Origin: Deltaproteobacteria bacterium
GTDB taxonomy: Bacteria > Myxococcota > B64-G9
NCBI GenBank assembly: GCA_003647095.1
Contig: QMME01000132.1
Location: 1 to 9,479 of the forward strand
Direction: 5' to 3'
Length of the DNA stretch: 9,479 bases
Under the pieces are notes generated by a model that saw nothing but the letters and a program-made list of their open reading frames with translations, was not told where the DNA came from and searched no databases. Positions 1 to 7,063 of this stretch are shown here, piece after piece; position 1 is the stretch's first letter; every line of letters begins with the position of its first letter. Made by a program: the position numbers and the translations under genes.

Positions 1-761
1 ACCTGGCCGCCCTGCTGGGGTTGCATGCCTCCTTCACGCTTTCGGACGTCACCCTGGGCCTGTGTCGCCAGGCGCTGGGCGAGCAGGGACTGGCCAGCCA
101 CGTGCACCTGGCCGAGGATGAGGCCGACAACGAAGATGCCCGCCGGCGCGGCTTTTCCGGGGCCGCCGAGCGGCTGCTGGCCGCCGGGGTGCTGCCGCCG
201 GGCTCGCTGGCCGTCCACGGTGTGCACACTGGCCCCGGCGACTGGCAGCGGCTGGCCGCTGCCGGGGTGGATCTGGTGCACAACCCGCAGTCGAACATGA
301 ACAACGCCGTGGGGGCGGCGCCGCTCCGGCGGATGCTGGCCGCCGGGCTGCGGGTGGGCCTCGGCACCGACGGCATGGAGGCCGACGTACGCGAGGAGCT
401 GCGGGCGGCCTACCTGCTGGGCCGCCACCAGGAGGCCGACCCGCGCCTGATGTGGCCCGAACTGGGGATGCTCCTCGACAACAACCGCCGCATCGCCAGC
501 CGCCTTTTCGGCGTGCCCCTGGGCGAGATCGCTCCCGGGGCCCCGGCCGACCTGGTGGTGCTGGACTACTTCCCGCCCACCCCGCTGGAGGCCGGCAACT
601 TCACCGGGCACCTGCTGTTCGGCTGCGGCCGCCTGCCGGCCTGGCTGGTGGTGACCGGGGGGCGTGTCCGCCTGGAGGCCGGGCAACCCGTCGACGTCGA
701 CCCGGCCGCGGTAGCCGCCCGCGCCCGCGAGCAGGCCCGGCGCCTGTGGAGCCGCCTGTAA
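1..761 (+). CDS. ssnA: SsnA-like amidohydrolase, C-terminal part (5' end outside window)
   Basis: The reading frame is open from the first bases (in-frame codons begin at base 3: L-A-A-L-L-G-L-H-A-S-F), so the true start lies upstream; the TTG at 21 is internal. Visible landmarks of a metal-dependent amidohydrolase of the chlorohydrolase/cytosine-deaminase type are HVHLAEDEAD (about bases 99-128), AVHGVH (about 210-227), VHNPQSNMNNAVG (about 276-314) and the metal-binding LGTDG (about 360-374). The tail DYFPPTPLEAGNFTGHLLFG closely resembles, from memory, the end of SsnA, a putative aminohydrolase often found near selenium-dependent molybdenum hydroxylase genes. The reaction is probably hydrolysis or deamination of a nitrogen heterocycle in the cytoplasm, but the substrate of SsnA is not established. 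The N-terminal HxH metal motif cannot be checked here. The gene converges on the SAM hydrolase gene; no selenium-related neighbour is visible. Another chlorohydrolase/TRZ-type enzyme is the main alternative. Confidence 0.85.
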   Translation, partial: LAALLGLHASFTLSDVTLGLCRQALGEQGLASHVHLAEDEADNEDARRRGFSGAAERLLAAGVLPPGSLAVHGVHTGPGDWQRLAAAGVDLVHNPQSNMNNAVGAAPLRRMLAAGLRVGLGTDGMEADVREELRAAYLLGRHQEADPRLMWPELGMLLDNNRRIASRLFGVPLGEIAPGAPADLVVLDYFPPTPLEAGNFTGHLLFGCGRLPAWLVVTGGRVRLEAGQPVDVDPAAVAARAREQARRLWSRL

Positions 762-769
762 AAGGCCCG

Positions 770-815
770 AAACCCCGGGGACAGGCCCGCGGAAACCCCG
801 GGGACAGGCCCGCGG
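770..815. repeat. Two tandem copies of a 23-bp GGGGACAGGCCC unit
   Basis: Bases 770-792 and 793-815 are identical 23-mers. Each begins AAACCCCGGGGACAGGCCCG, contains the palindrome CCCCGGGG and ends in CGG. They start nine bases after the stop of the SsnA-like gene. The first 20 bases of the unit recur in inverted orientation at 949-968. From memory, short repeats with a GGGGACAG core occur next to REP-associated tyrosine transposases (RAYT/IS200-like) in many Proteobacteria. No such transposase is in this window, so the link is an inference. Confidence 0.8.
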
Positions 816-948
816 GAAATACCATGTAATTCAACTGGTTACCGGGAGAGAAGAGCGCCGTCTCGGGATATGTCTTCAATATCAGGATGTTATCAAGAAA
901 ACACTCGCCCCGTGTGCAGTAAGTACAGGATCCGTAAGCGCTTTCGCT
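816..948. other. Non-coding stretch inside the inverted repeats
   Basis: This stretch is visibly less GC-rich than its surroundings and has no supportable open frame. It includes a small hairpin AGCG-CTTT-CGCT at about 938-949, directly next to the inverted copy. With the flanking repeats it could be a REP doublet or a small non-autonomous element. I see no promoter or RNA gene that I could defend. Confidence 0.4.
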
Positions 949-1006
949 CGGGCCTGTCCCCGGGGTTTTGCCCGGGGTTTTGCGGGGTTTTGGGCTTTTG
1001 GGGGTT
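949..1006. repeat. Inverted repeat copy followed by a degenerate G4T4-like tract
   Basis: Bases 949-968 are the exact reverse complement of the first 20 bases of the unit at 770 and 793. Pairing across the gap would form a 20-bp stem enclosing about 136-160 bases. The copy runs into four further GT blocks with shortened linkers: G runs at 962-965, 974-977, 984-987, 992-994 and 1000-1004, each followed by about four Ts. The last block abuts the TAA stop (1009-1007) of the SAM hydrolase gene on the other strand. The + strand meets the usual G-quadruplex pattern. It may act as a transcription barrier between convergent genes, and slippage of the repeat end probably made it. Confidence 0.7.
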
Positions 1007-1825
1007 TTAGATGCGCCGCACCGTGACCGTCTCGCCGGTCTCCACTCCCAGCATGTCCCGTAGCGGCTGGTTGCGGGCGGCGATCTCCAGCCGGTCGGTG
1101 GAGCCGATGTAGGCCAGCGGCTCGCCCGGTTCGACGTCGGCGAAGGTGCGCCGCAGCGGGCCGATGGCGCGCCGTCCCAGGGTGACCTGCAGGTCGTCGG
1201 CCGGACCCAGGGAGGAGAGTTCCTCGGAGCCGATGCTGGTGATGGCGTTGCCGAAGTGATCGAAGGCCAGCACCACTCCCTGCAACCCGCCGCCCTTCAG
1301 CGGAGTGGTCTCGGCGATGCCCAGTCGCTGCAGGCGGGTGGCCGGCGGACCCAGTTTCCCGATGGGGGTGCCCCGGGCCAGGTGGGCGGCCACCGGAGCG
1401 AAGATGTCGCGGCCGTGGAAGGTGGGGCTGATCTTCTTGAGGAAGAAGTCTCGCTCGCTGAGCTTGACCGCCTTCATGTTGCCCAGCCCGAAGTTGGACT
1501 CGGCCGACTTCCATACCAGTTCGAAGATGCCGTTGTCGGGTCCCACGAAGGAACACAGCGGTGTCTGCAGGGCCACCGCCTGGCGTGCCGAGCCCACCCC
1601 GGGATCCACCACCGCCACGTGGATGGTGCCCTTGGGAAAATAAGGCACCGCCGCTTCCAGGGTCAGGGCCCCGGCCACCACGTCGTGGGCGGGGATGTCG
1701 TGGGCCACGTCCACCACCTGGGCCTCGGGACAGATGTCGAGGATGATTCCCTTCATGGCGCCCACGGTGCCGTCGCGCAGGCCGAAGTCGGTGGTCAAAG
1801 TGATGATGCGTCTGCGACTGTTCAT
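1007..1825 (-). CDS. SAM hydrolase (SAM hydroxide adenosyltransferase, DUF62 family)
   Basis: This 272-residue cytoplasmic enzyme is predicted to split S-adenosylmethionine into adenosine and methionine using water. The family signature is complete: TTDFGLRDG (residues 11-19), VVDPGVGSARQ (72-82), GPDNG (95-99), FHGRDIFAP (137-145) and DHFGNAITSI (189-198). D74, R81 and H138 match the Asp-Arg-His set described for archaeal SAM hydrolases of this family. DPGVGS, rather than the halogenase-type loop, argues against fluorinase or chlorinase activity. Length is normal. An ATG at 1843 would add six residues (MRYHRV). I prefer the ATG at 1825 because family members usually start just before the ITLTTDFG strand, but neither start has a clear ribosome binding site. 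The gene begins 51 bases (33 for the longer start) after the barrel gene with no terminator visible, so it may be the last gene of the tetR operon. Its stop touches a repeat cluster. Confidence 0.92.
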   Translation of the reverse strand: MNSRRRIITLTTDFGLRDGTVGAMKGIILDICPEAQVVDVAHDIPAHDVVAGALTLEAAVPYFPKGTIHVAVVDPGVGSARQAVALQTPLCSFVGPDNGIFELVWKSAESNFGLGNMKAVKLSERDFFLKKISPTFHGRDIFAPVAAHLARGTPIGKLGPPATRLQRLGIAETTPLKGGGLQGVVLAFDHFGNAITSIGSEELSSLGPADDLQVTLGRRAIGPLRRTFADVEPGEPLAYIGSTDRLEIAARNQPLRDMLGVETGETVTVRRI

Positions 1826-1876
1826 GACCCGATGATACCGCATCCGGGCCGGGGGTGGACGGCTTTTTTACCGGAA

Positions 1877-3205
1877 TCAGAAACTATACTTGACTTCCGC
1901 GAAAAGACGCGAGTTTCCCTCCTGGGAGGCGTAGGGGGTGTTGTCCTCCAGGCCGAAAAAGCCCACCCCGCCCAGCACCAGGCGCACGGCGTCGGCGGGT
2001 TCCCAGTGGAGAAAGCCCAGCAGGAAGAAGTCGTGGTAGCTCAGGCTGTGGATGGCGATGAACTGCAGCCCCAGGTGATCGCTCAACTGGCCGCGCAGCT
2101 TGAGCGAAAGCGAGATCTCATCGTCGCCGTGCAGGAAGGGGGGCGCGGCGCCGCCGTCTTGCTGCCAGGCGGCCCGCTCGCTGGTGCGGTCGTAGGAGAA
2201 CCAGAAGGTGGCGATGGTCTGCATCCCCAGCGACCAGTCGTCGCCCAGCGAGCAGTCGGCCCCGGCCACCGCCTCCAGGCGCCAGTTGCGCACCAGGGGA
2301 TCGTCACCGGCCCGGTCCCGGGTCATCTTCAGGGCCGCCTCGGCCTTGACGACGACGGGGCCCCAGGCCTTGGCCAGGTCGGCCCCGGCCATCCACAGGC
2401 GTCCGAAGTACTGCTCCAGCACCAGCCCCAGCGGTTGCGGCGGCTGGACCTGCTCGTCCAGCACCACCCGGGCGTTCATCACCGGCAGCTTCTCGAACCC
2501 CTGGTAGAAGCTCACCGCCCAGTCCAGGGCCAGAGCCGAGATGGAGTGGGAAAGCCGCAGGCCGAACTCGCCGTTCTGCGGCTGGTGCTCGGGCAGCAGC
2601 CGTTGCACCTCGAGCACCGGCAGCTCACCCTGGTGCGAGCTGCTACCCAGGCGGTGAGGCCGGAACAGCGGCTGCCAGACCAGGTCGACGACCAGCTCGT
2701 CGAGCGGGTACCACTTGAGACGCAAGGCCGGCTGGGCCAGCCGGTAGTCCTCCAGTTCGGCGGCCATGTCGGGATAGTCCCAGGGAGTGAACAGGTCGGT
2801 GGGATTGATCCAGTCGGTGCGTCCCCAGAAGACGTACTGCAGACCCAGGCGCAGGTCGAAGCTGTCTCCGCCGTATTCCACCCAGGCCTCCACCGGGTAG
2901 ACCTCGGCGCCGGCGGAGCGACGCTCGGGCTCGTCGGCCAACAGCCGCGAATCGACATCGGCGTTGACCGCCCCGTACATGCTGAAGTTGCCCGAGCTGC
3001 CGCTCACTCCCAGCTGCAGCCGCACCCCCACGCGATCGCTGAGCCAGGGGTCGGGCACCTGCTGGAAGAAGTAGCCCTTGAGGTGACCGGACAGGCGCAC
3101 TCCCCGGTCGTCGCCGCCCCGGCTGGGCGCCGGCCACAGCAGCCCGGCCAGCAGCGTGACCAGCACCGCCCACTGCCCACCGCCGTACCCGATCCGGGCA
3201 GTCAT
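1877..3205 (-). CDS. Outer-membrane beta-barrel protein, DUF1302-like
   Basis: The product has 442 residues. A signal peptide spans about residues 1-30 (hydrophobic core AVLVTLLAGLLW). The rest alternates in a way typical of amphipathic beta-strands and ends in LFAEVKYSF, whose final Phe is the usual signal for insertion by the BAM machinery. The segment WGRTDWINPTD (127-137), followed by an acidic stretch and paired strands, recalls the WG...INPxD motif that I remember from DUF1302 outer-membrane proteins, which also travel with MMPL transporters; this similarity is distant. The ATG at 3205 was chosen because it lies 5 bases after the stop of the LolA-like gene and is followed by the signal peptide. 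The open frame extends to base 4000, but that part only shadows the upstream gene. No Shine-Dalgarno is seen, so translational coupling is likely. Inferred role: outer-membrane exit or acceptor for the material moved by the MMPL and LolA-like proteins. Confidence 0.85.
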   Translation of the reverse strand: MTARIGYGGGQWAVLVTLLAGLLWPAPSRGGDDRGVRLSGHLKGYFFQQVPDPWLSDRVGVRLQLGVSGSSGNFSMYGAVNADVDSRLLADEPERRSAGAEVYPVEAWVEYGGDSFDLRLGLQYVFWGRTDWINPTDLFTPWDYPDMAAELEDYRLAQPALRLKWYPLDELVVDLVWQPLFRPHRLGSSSHQGELPVLEVQRLLPEHQPQNGEFGLRLSHSISALALDWAVSFYQGFEKLPVMNARVVLDEQVQPPQPLGLVLEQYFGRLWMAGADLAKAWGPVVVKAEAALKMTRDRAGDDPLVRNWRLEAVAGADCSLGDDWSLGMQTIATFWFSYDRTSERAAWQQDGGAAPPFLHGDDEISLSLKLRGQLSDHLGLQFIAIHSLSYHDFFLLGFLHWEPADAVRLVLGGVGFFGLEDNTPYASQEGNSRLFAEVKYSF

Positions 3206-3210
3206 GACCG

Positions 3211-3993
3211 TCAACGGGTCCAGCGGCGCAGGTTGCGCTCGCTGAAGATGCTGGACGCCAGGCCCTGGTTGACCCGGAGATCGAAAAAGCGCATCTCGCT
3301 GCGGTGGCCGGTGAGCAGGTTTTCCATGCGCATGGCGGTGGCGAAGGGCACTCCATTGACGTTCTCCACCTTTTCCACGGTCAGGCGCTTGAACAGGGTG
3401 CCCTCCTGGTCGTGGAACTCGGCGCCGAGGATGAGCAGCCGCCGGCCGTCGATGAACCAGGTCACCCGGCTGTAGCCGGTGTCCTTGCTGACCTGGTGGC
3501 TGGCCGCCCGGCCCACCACGGTGCGGCAGGTGACGTCGCCCAGCCGGCGGTCGGCGCCCAGGGAGAACCGCCAGTCGTCGAGTTCGGGGGCGCCGATGTC
3601 GTAGTAGGTGAAATCCGACGACATGAAAGCGCCACCCTTGCCGGAGGCGGAGATCCGTTGCACCCGGCGCAGGGCGGGCAGGAACAGGCGCCGGTCGTCC
3701 TCGCCGGCGGCATGCTCGATGAGCAGGAAACCGGTGCCGCGCACGTCGGCCGGTTCGACCAGGCGCAGCAGCATGCGGGTCTCGTCGCGCTCGTTGGTCT
3801 GCGACCACAGCTTCATCAGGCGCCGGCGCCGCCCGCCGTTCTTCTGTTCCAGTATCAGTTCCACCCGGCCGGTCATGTCGTGCCAGTTGGCGCGCCGGCG
3901 CACCTGTTCCATCATGCGCCGGGCCGGGTTGTCGGCCCGGGCCGGAAGCGGCAGCAGCGTCGACAGCATGAGCACCAGGGTCGTATATTTCAT
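3211..3993 (-). CDS. Periplasmic LolA-like protein (outer membrane lipoprotein-sorting protein family)
   Basis: The product has 260 residues. A Sec signal peptide (residues 1-20, ending PLPARA, cleavage before DNPAR) lacks a lipobox, so it should be soluble in the periplasm. Family landmarks are PADVRGTGFL (81-90), RRLFLPALRRVQRI (101-114) and GGAFMSSDFTYYDI (120-133). I recognise these from the 'outer membrane lipoprotein-sorting protein' family, which has the open beta-barrel fold of LolA/LolB and a hydrophobic cavity. Such proteins commonly sit next to MMPL/RND exporters. Probable role: carry a hydrophobic cargo from the inner-membrane pump to the outer membrane; the cargo is unknown. This is not the housekeeping LolA, which has a different sequence and lies outside this kind of operon. 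The start overlaps the mmpL stop (ATGA) and has a strong ribosome binding site. Confidence 0.9.
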   Translation of the reverse strand: MKYTTLVLMLSTLLPLPARADNPARRMMEQVRRRANWHDMTGRVELILEQKNGGRRRRLMKLWSQTNERDETRMLLRLVEPADVRGTGFLLIEHAAGEDDRRLFLPALRRVQRISASGKGGAFMSSDFTYYDIGAPELDDWRFSLGADRRLGDVTCRTVVGRAASHQVSKDTGYSRVTWFIDGRRLLILGAEFHDQEGTLFKRLTVEKVENVNGVPFATAMRMENLLTGHRSEMRFFDLRVNQGLASSIFSERNLRRWTR

Positions 3994-6386
3994 GATTCAC
4001 CTCCGTGTCCTTCCCCGCTGGCCACCGCGAACACGCGGGGACGCAGCGCCACGAACAGGGCCGGCAGTATGGTCAGCGCCCCGAAGGCACTGGTAATCAT
4101 GGTCAGGGCTATGAGGAAGCCCATCTGGGCCACCCCCCCGAACTCGCTGAACATCAAGGCGGCGAAGCCGGTGGCCACGGTCAGGGCGTTGAGGAAGATG
4201 GCCACGCCGCTGCGGCGCATGCTTTCGCTGGCCGCCCGGCCGTAGTCGTCTCCGGCCCGGCGTCGCTCCTGGTAGCGGTGCACGAAGTGGATGGCATAGT
4301 CGATACCCACGCCCACCGCCACCGAACTGGTGGCCATGGTCATGACGTTCAGGGCGATGCCCGCCAGGCCCATCACTCCGAAGTTGAGAAACAGGCTGAA
4401 GAACAGCGGCAGGGTGGCAAACAATCCCAGCAGCAGGGAGCGGAACATGAGGGCCGTGACCAGCCACACCAGCAGCAGCGAGGTGGCGATGGACCAACCC
4501 TGGCCGCTGATGACCATCTCGTTGACGGCGCGGATGAGTTCGGTCATGCCGGTCAGCTCGGCGTGCAGGCCGGCACCCTGGTGGTCGAGGTAGTGGCGCA
4601 CCGCCCGGCTCAGACGGTTGAGATGGGAGGCCCGGTCGGTGTCCAGCAGCACGGTGATACGCGCGGTGGAGTAGTCGTAGGTGACCAGGTGGGCGAAATC
4701 CTCCGGCTGGCCGCTCATCTCGTACAGCTGCAGGTACTGGGCGATGAGTTGCCGGCCGGGCACGGTGAAGGTGAGCTGGTGCTCCGGGCCGCCCTCCTCG
4801 CCGGTGGCTTCGCTCACCTGCTCGTGTTCCGTCTCGCGGGGCAGGCGGTACTCCTGCGGCCGGTCGCCGTGCAGCACCCGGTGCATCTGCTTGATGAAGC
4901 CGGTAAGGGATTGCACCGGGCCCACGTGGGGCTGGCGGCGCAGGAAGTTCTCCAACTCATCCATGCGCCGGAGCAAGCCCGGGTCCTTGATGGCGTCGGG
5001 ACGGCCTCCCTCGACCACCACCATCAAGGTGGAGGCGGCCGGGAAATGACGGTTGACCACCTCGGTGTCGCGGCGGAAGGGATGGTCGGGGCGGAAGTTC
5101 TGCAGGTTGCTCATCTCCACGGGCACCCGGGTGGCTCCCAGCCCGGCCAGGACGATGAGCATCACGATGCCGGCCAGCGCCGCTCGCCGGTGCTTCACCA
5201 GCCAGGAGGCGTAGCCGCCGGCCCAGTCTTCCAGCCGGGTGAAGTGACGGGCCGGCCGCCGCCGGGAACCGGGCAGAGGCAGCAGTACCAGTACCGCCGG
5301 CAGGAAGGCCACCGAGAACAGCAGCGCCGCCATCACTCCGAAAGCCGTGAACAACCCCAGCATCATGATCGACTCGATGCCCGAGGTGTTCAGGGCCAGG
5401 AATCCCACCGCGGTGGTGATGGAGGTGAGTACCACCGGGCGTTGCAGGTCGGTCATGGTACCGGTCACCACCCGGGCCGGCGTCCCTCCCTCCCGGCTGC
5501 GGGCATGGTAGCCCTTGAGAATGTGGATGCCGTCGGCCACTCCCATGGCGATGAGCAGGATGGGCAATACCTCGGTGGAATGGGTGAGCGGTACTCCCAG
5601 GTAACCCATCAGGCCCAGCGTCCACAGCACCGCACCCACCACCACCAGCAGCGGCAGTAGCACTCCGCGCGGCGAACGAAAACTGAGCCCCAGCAGCAGC
5701 ATCACCACCAACAGGGCGATGCCGGTGAGCAGGCCCATGTCGCGGCCCATGATCACCTTGGCCCAGTAGGTGGCGGCCGCCCGGCCGGTGACGTGCATGG
5801 TGAAGCCCTCGTTGCGCGCGGGATCCCGGGCCAGCTCGATGACCCGCTCGGCGACATCGGCCTCGCGGGTGGCGGCCTTGACCATGATCATGATGAGTAC
5901 GGCCCGGGCGTCGGCGGAGACCAGCGTGCCCCGGTACAGCGGCTGCTCGAGCAGGGTGTGCTTCACGGCCTCCGCCTGGGCGGCGTCGGCGGGCAGGGGC
6001 TCGGCGGCTCGACGCACCCGCAGGCCATCGTCGGTGGCCTCGATGATGCGGGCCGAGGTGGGGGAAAGAACGCTGTCGACCCCGGGCAGGGCTTCCAGGC
6101 GGCGGGTGAGTCGATCCAGGCGGGCGATGCCCGCGGGCGTGAACAGGGATTCGTCCTCGATACCGACCACCACCATCTCCCGGGAGGGAAACAGCTTCTG
6201 CATGCGGTCGTAGAGGCGCTTGGCGGGAATGTGCTGCGGCAGGTCGCGGGTGACATCGGTATCCACCCGCAGGCGGGTGATCCCGGCGGACAACACCACG
6301 GTGGCCAGCAGCAGCAGGACGATTGCCGTGCGCGGCCGGGCCACGAGCAACGCCGTGAGGCGGGAACTTTGCTGCCGGTCGTTCAT
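3990..6386 (-). CDS. MMPL/RND-family transporter
   Basis: This 798-residue inner-membrane protein has the two-fold repeat of RND pumps. TM1 is at about residues 20-37 and a first periplasmic domain at about 38-210. A TM2-6 bundle follows at about 215-372, then TM7 at about 400-418, a second periplasmic domain at about 420-625 and TM8-12 at about 630-782. Likely proton-relay aspartates sit in GVADGIH (D285) and GVGIDYAIH (D696), and the loops after them keep the paired patterns RPVVLTSITTAVGFLAL and RRSGVAIFLNALTVATGFAAL. The size and the small periplasmic domains fit the MMPL/HpnN-like branch (lipids, hopanoids, fatty acids) rather than AcrB-type drug pumps, which are over 1,000 residues. No membrane-fusion protein or TolC gene is nearby; the LolA-like and barrel genes take that place. 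The ATG at 6386 overlaps the tetR stop (ATGA); the frame continues upstream only as a shadow of tetR. Substrate unknown. Confidence 0.93.
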   Translation of the reverse strand: MNDRQQSSRLTALLVARPRTAIVLLLLATVVLSAGITRLRVDTDVTRDLPQHIPAKRLYDRMQKLFPSREMVVVGIEDESLFTPAGIARLDRLTRRLEALPGVDSVLSPTSARIIEATDDGLRVRRAAEPLPADAAQAEAVKHTLLEQPLYRGTLVSADARAVLIMIMVKAATREADVAERVIELARDPARNEGFTMHVTGRAAATYWAKVIMGRDMGLLTGIALLVVMLLLGLSFRSPRGVLLPLLVVVGAVLWTLGLMGYLGVPLTHSTEVLPILLIAMGVADGIHILKGYHARSREGGTPARVVTGTMTDLQRPVVLTSITTAVGFLALNTSGIESIMMLGLFTAFGVMAALLFSVAFLPAVLVLLPLPGSRRRPARHFTRLEDWAGGYASWLVKHRRAALAGIVMLIVLAGLGATRVPVEMSNLQNFRPDHPFRRDTEVVNRHFPAASTLMVVVEGGRPDAIKDPGLLRRMDELENFLRRQPHVGPVQSLTGFIKQMHRVLHGDRPQEYRLPRETEHEQVSEATGEEGGPEHQLTFTVPGRQLIAQYLQLYEMSGQPEDFAHLVTYDYSTARITVLLDTDRASHLNRLSRAVRHYLDHQGAGLHAELTGMTELIRAVNEMVISGQGWSIATSLLLVWLVTALMFRSLLLGLFATLPLFFSLFLNFGVMGLAGIALNVMTMATSSVAVGVGIDYAIHFVHRYQERRRAGDDYGRAASESMRRSGVAIFLNALTVATGFAALMFSEFGGVAQMGFLIALTMITSAFGALTILPALFVALRPRVFAVASGEGHGGES
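3998..4004 (-). promoter_or_regulatory. Ribosome binding site of the LolA-like gene
   Basis: GGAGGTG on the minus strand, four bases before the ATG at 3993, lies inside the last codons of the transporter gene. It is the strongest Shine-Dalgarno within the operon and fixes the start, suggesting independent high-level translation of the carrier despite the ATGA overlap. Confidence 0.8.
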
Positions 6387-6997
6387 TGCCTGCCTCGTTC
6401 CGCCTCCCGGCCCCCGTTGCCTGCGGCCATAGCCGTCTCCAGCAGGCGCTCGAGCAGGGCCAGTTCCTGCCGGGCCTGGCTGCCGCGACCGTGTTGCATC
6501 TTCTGCCCCAGCCCCAGCATGACGCTCTGCACCAGTCCCGGCAGGTGCTCGCCGCCCTCCATCAGGCCGGCCAGTTGTTTCAGCCCGGCGAAGGTCTGCC
6601 GGTGGACCTGCTCCACCCGTGCGGCCAGTTGCGGACCCACCAGCTGGCGCAGGCGGCCACGGCCGGCGGCATGCATGGGCAGCAGCAACCCCAGCAGGTG
6701 GTACTGCTGGTGCAGGTAGTCCAACACCAGTTCCAGGCTCTGGGCGAGCTGCCCTCCGGCGGGAGCGGGACGCTCGGCCAGCCGCTCCAACTCCGCCAGG
6801 GCCTGCTCGAGCACGGCGGCGAACAGGGCCTGCTTGCCGGGAAAGTAGTGGTACAGCGAGGCCTTGGCCATCCCGGCCCGGCGCGCCACCTGTTCCATGG
6901 TGGCCCGCTCGAAGCCGCACTCGGCGAAGACACGCTCGGCTGCCCGGTGGATGCGCCTGATGATGCGCGCGCGCTGCTTTTCGTTGACGGTTCTCAC
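6383..6997 (-). CDS. TetR/AcrR-family transcriptional regulator
   Basis: The product has 204 residues. The N-terminal DNA-binding domain is typical: IHRAAERVFAECGFERATME (residues 16-35), helix-turn-helix at about 33-52, and the family hallmark SLYHYFPGKQALF (47-59). The variable C-terminal part (about 60-190) is helical and should bind an unknown, probably hydrophobic, ligand and form the dimer. The start is a GTG at 6997 with the ribosome binding site AAGGAGGAA five bases upstream. It is the first gene of the run and overlaps the transporter gene by ATGA, so a repressor that controls its own operon is the simplest reading. A large palindrome directly upstream, overlapping the promoter, supports this. 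Its ligand is likely related to the exported cargo (inference). Confidence 0.93.
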   Translation of the reverse strand: MRTVNEKQRARIIRRIHRAAERVFAECGFERATMEQVARRAGMAKASLYHYFPGKQALFAAVLEQALAELERLAERPAPAGGQLAQSLELVLDYLHQQYHLLGLLLPMHAAGRGRLRQLVGPQLAARVEQVHRQTFAGLKQLAGLMEGGEHLPGLVQSVMLGLGQKMQHGRGSQARQELALLERLLETAMAAGNGGREAERGRQ

Positions 6998-7002
6998 GGG
7001 GG

Positions 7003-7011
7003 TTCCTCCTT
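7003..7011 (-). promoter_or_regulatory. Ribosome binding site of tetR (decides the GTG start)
   Basis: AAGGAGGAA on the minus strand lies five bases before the GTG at 6997. No ATG with comparable spacing exists, which supports the GTG start. Confidence 0.75.
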
Positions 7012-7015
7012 GCGG

Positions 7016-7063
7016 ATTATTGTTCGAACCAAGGGTCTATATTAGACCAATGAGTCGAATAAT
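7016..7063. promoter_or_regulatory. Nested palindrome, candidate TetR operator
   Basis: The core is a perfect inverted repeat GGTCTA-TAT-TAGACC (7034-7048). CGA (7025-7027) and TCG (7055-7057) lie at equal distance from its centre, and ATTATT (7016-7021) and AATAAT (7058-7063) form AT-rich outer arms offset by three bases. The left flank also contains the 8-bp palindrome GTTCGAAC (7022-7029). It lies between the promoter and the tetR ribosome binding site and overlaps the candidate -10 box, as expected for autorepression. Binding by the neighbouring protein is inferred. Confidence 0.65.

Noticed and set aside
961..1006. Telomere-like C4A4 repeat marking a linear replicon end
   Set aside because: The blocks are irregular, internal to the sequence between two genes, and derive visibly from the neighbouring GGGGACAG repeat unit.
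1007..1825. SAM-dependent fluorinase or chlorinase
   Set aside because: The DPGVGS loop with Asp74, Arg81 and His138 is the hydrolase-type set; halogenases carry a different loop at this place.
1844..1876. Terminator between the barrel and SAM hydrolase genes
   Set aside because: The T run is on the + strand, so it would not serve the minus-strand transcript, and no GC-rich hairpin precedes a U run in the right direction.
1256..3475. 739-codon open frame on the + strand
   Set aside because: It crosses the borders of three well-supported minus-strand genes and reads as His/Gln/Gly-rich noise, a product of high GC.
3206..4000. N-terminal extension of the barrel gene up to base 4000
   Set aside because: It overlaps the LolA-like gene in another frame and would bury the signal peptide. 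The ATG at 3205, directly before the signal peptide, is the better start.
4005..5660. 551-codon open frame on the + strand opposite the transporter
   Set aside because: Composition is dominated by His, Gln and Gly with no membrane segments or motifs; the opposite strand encodes a complete MMPL pump.
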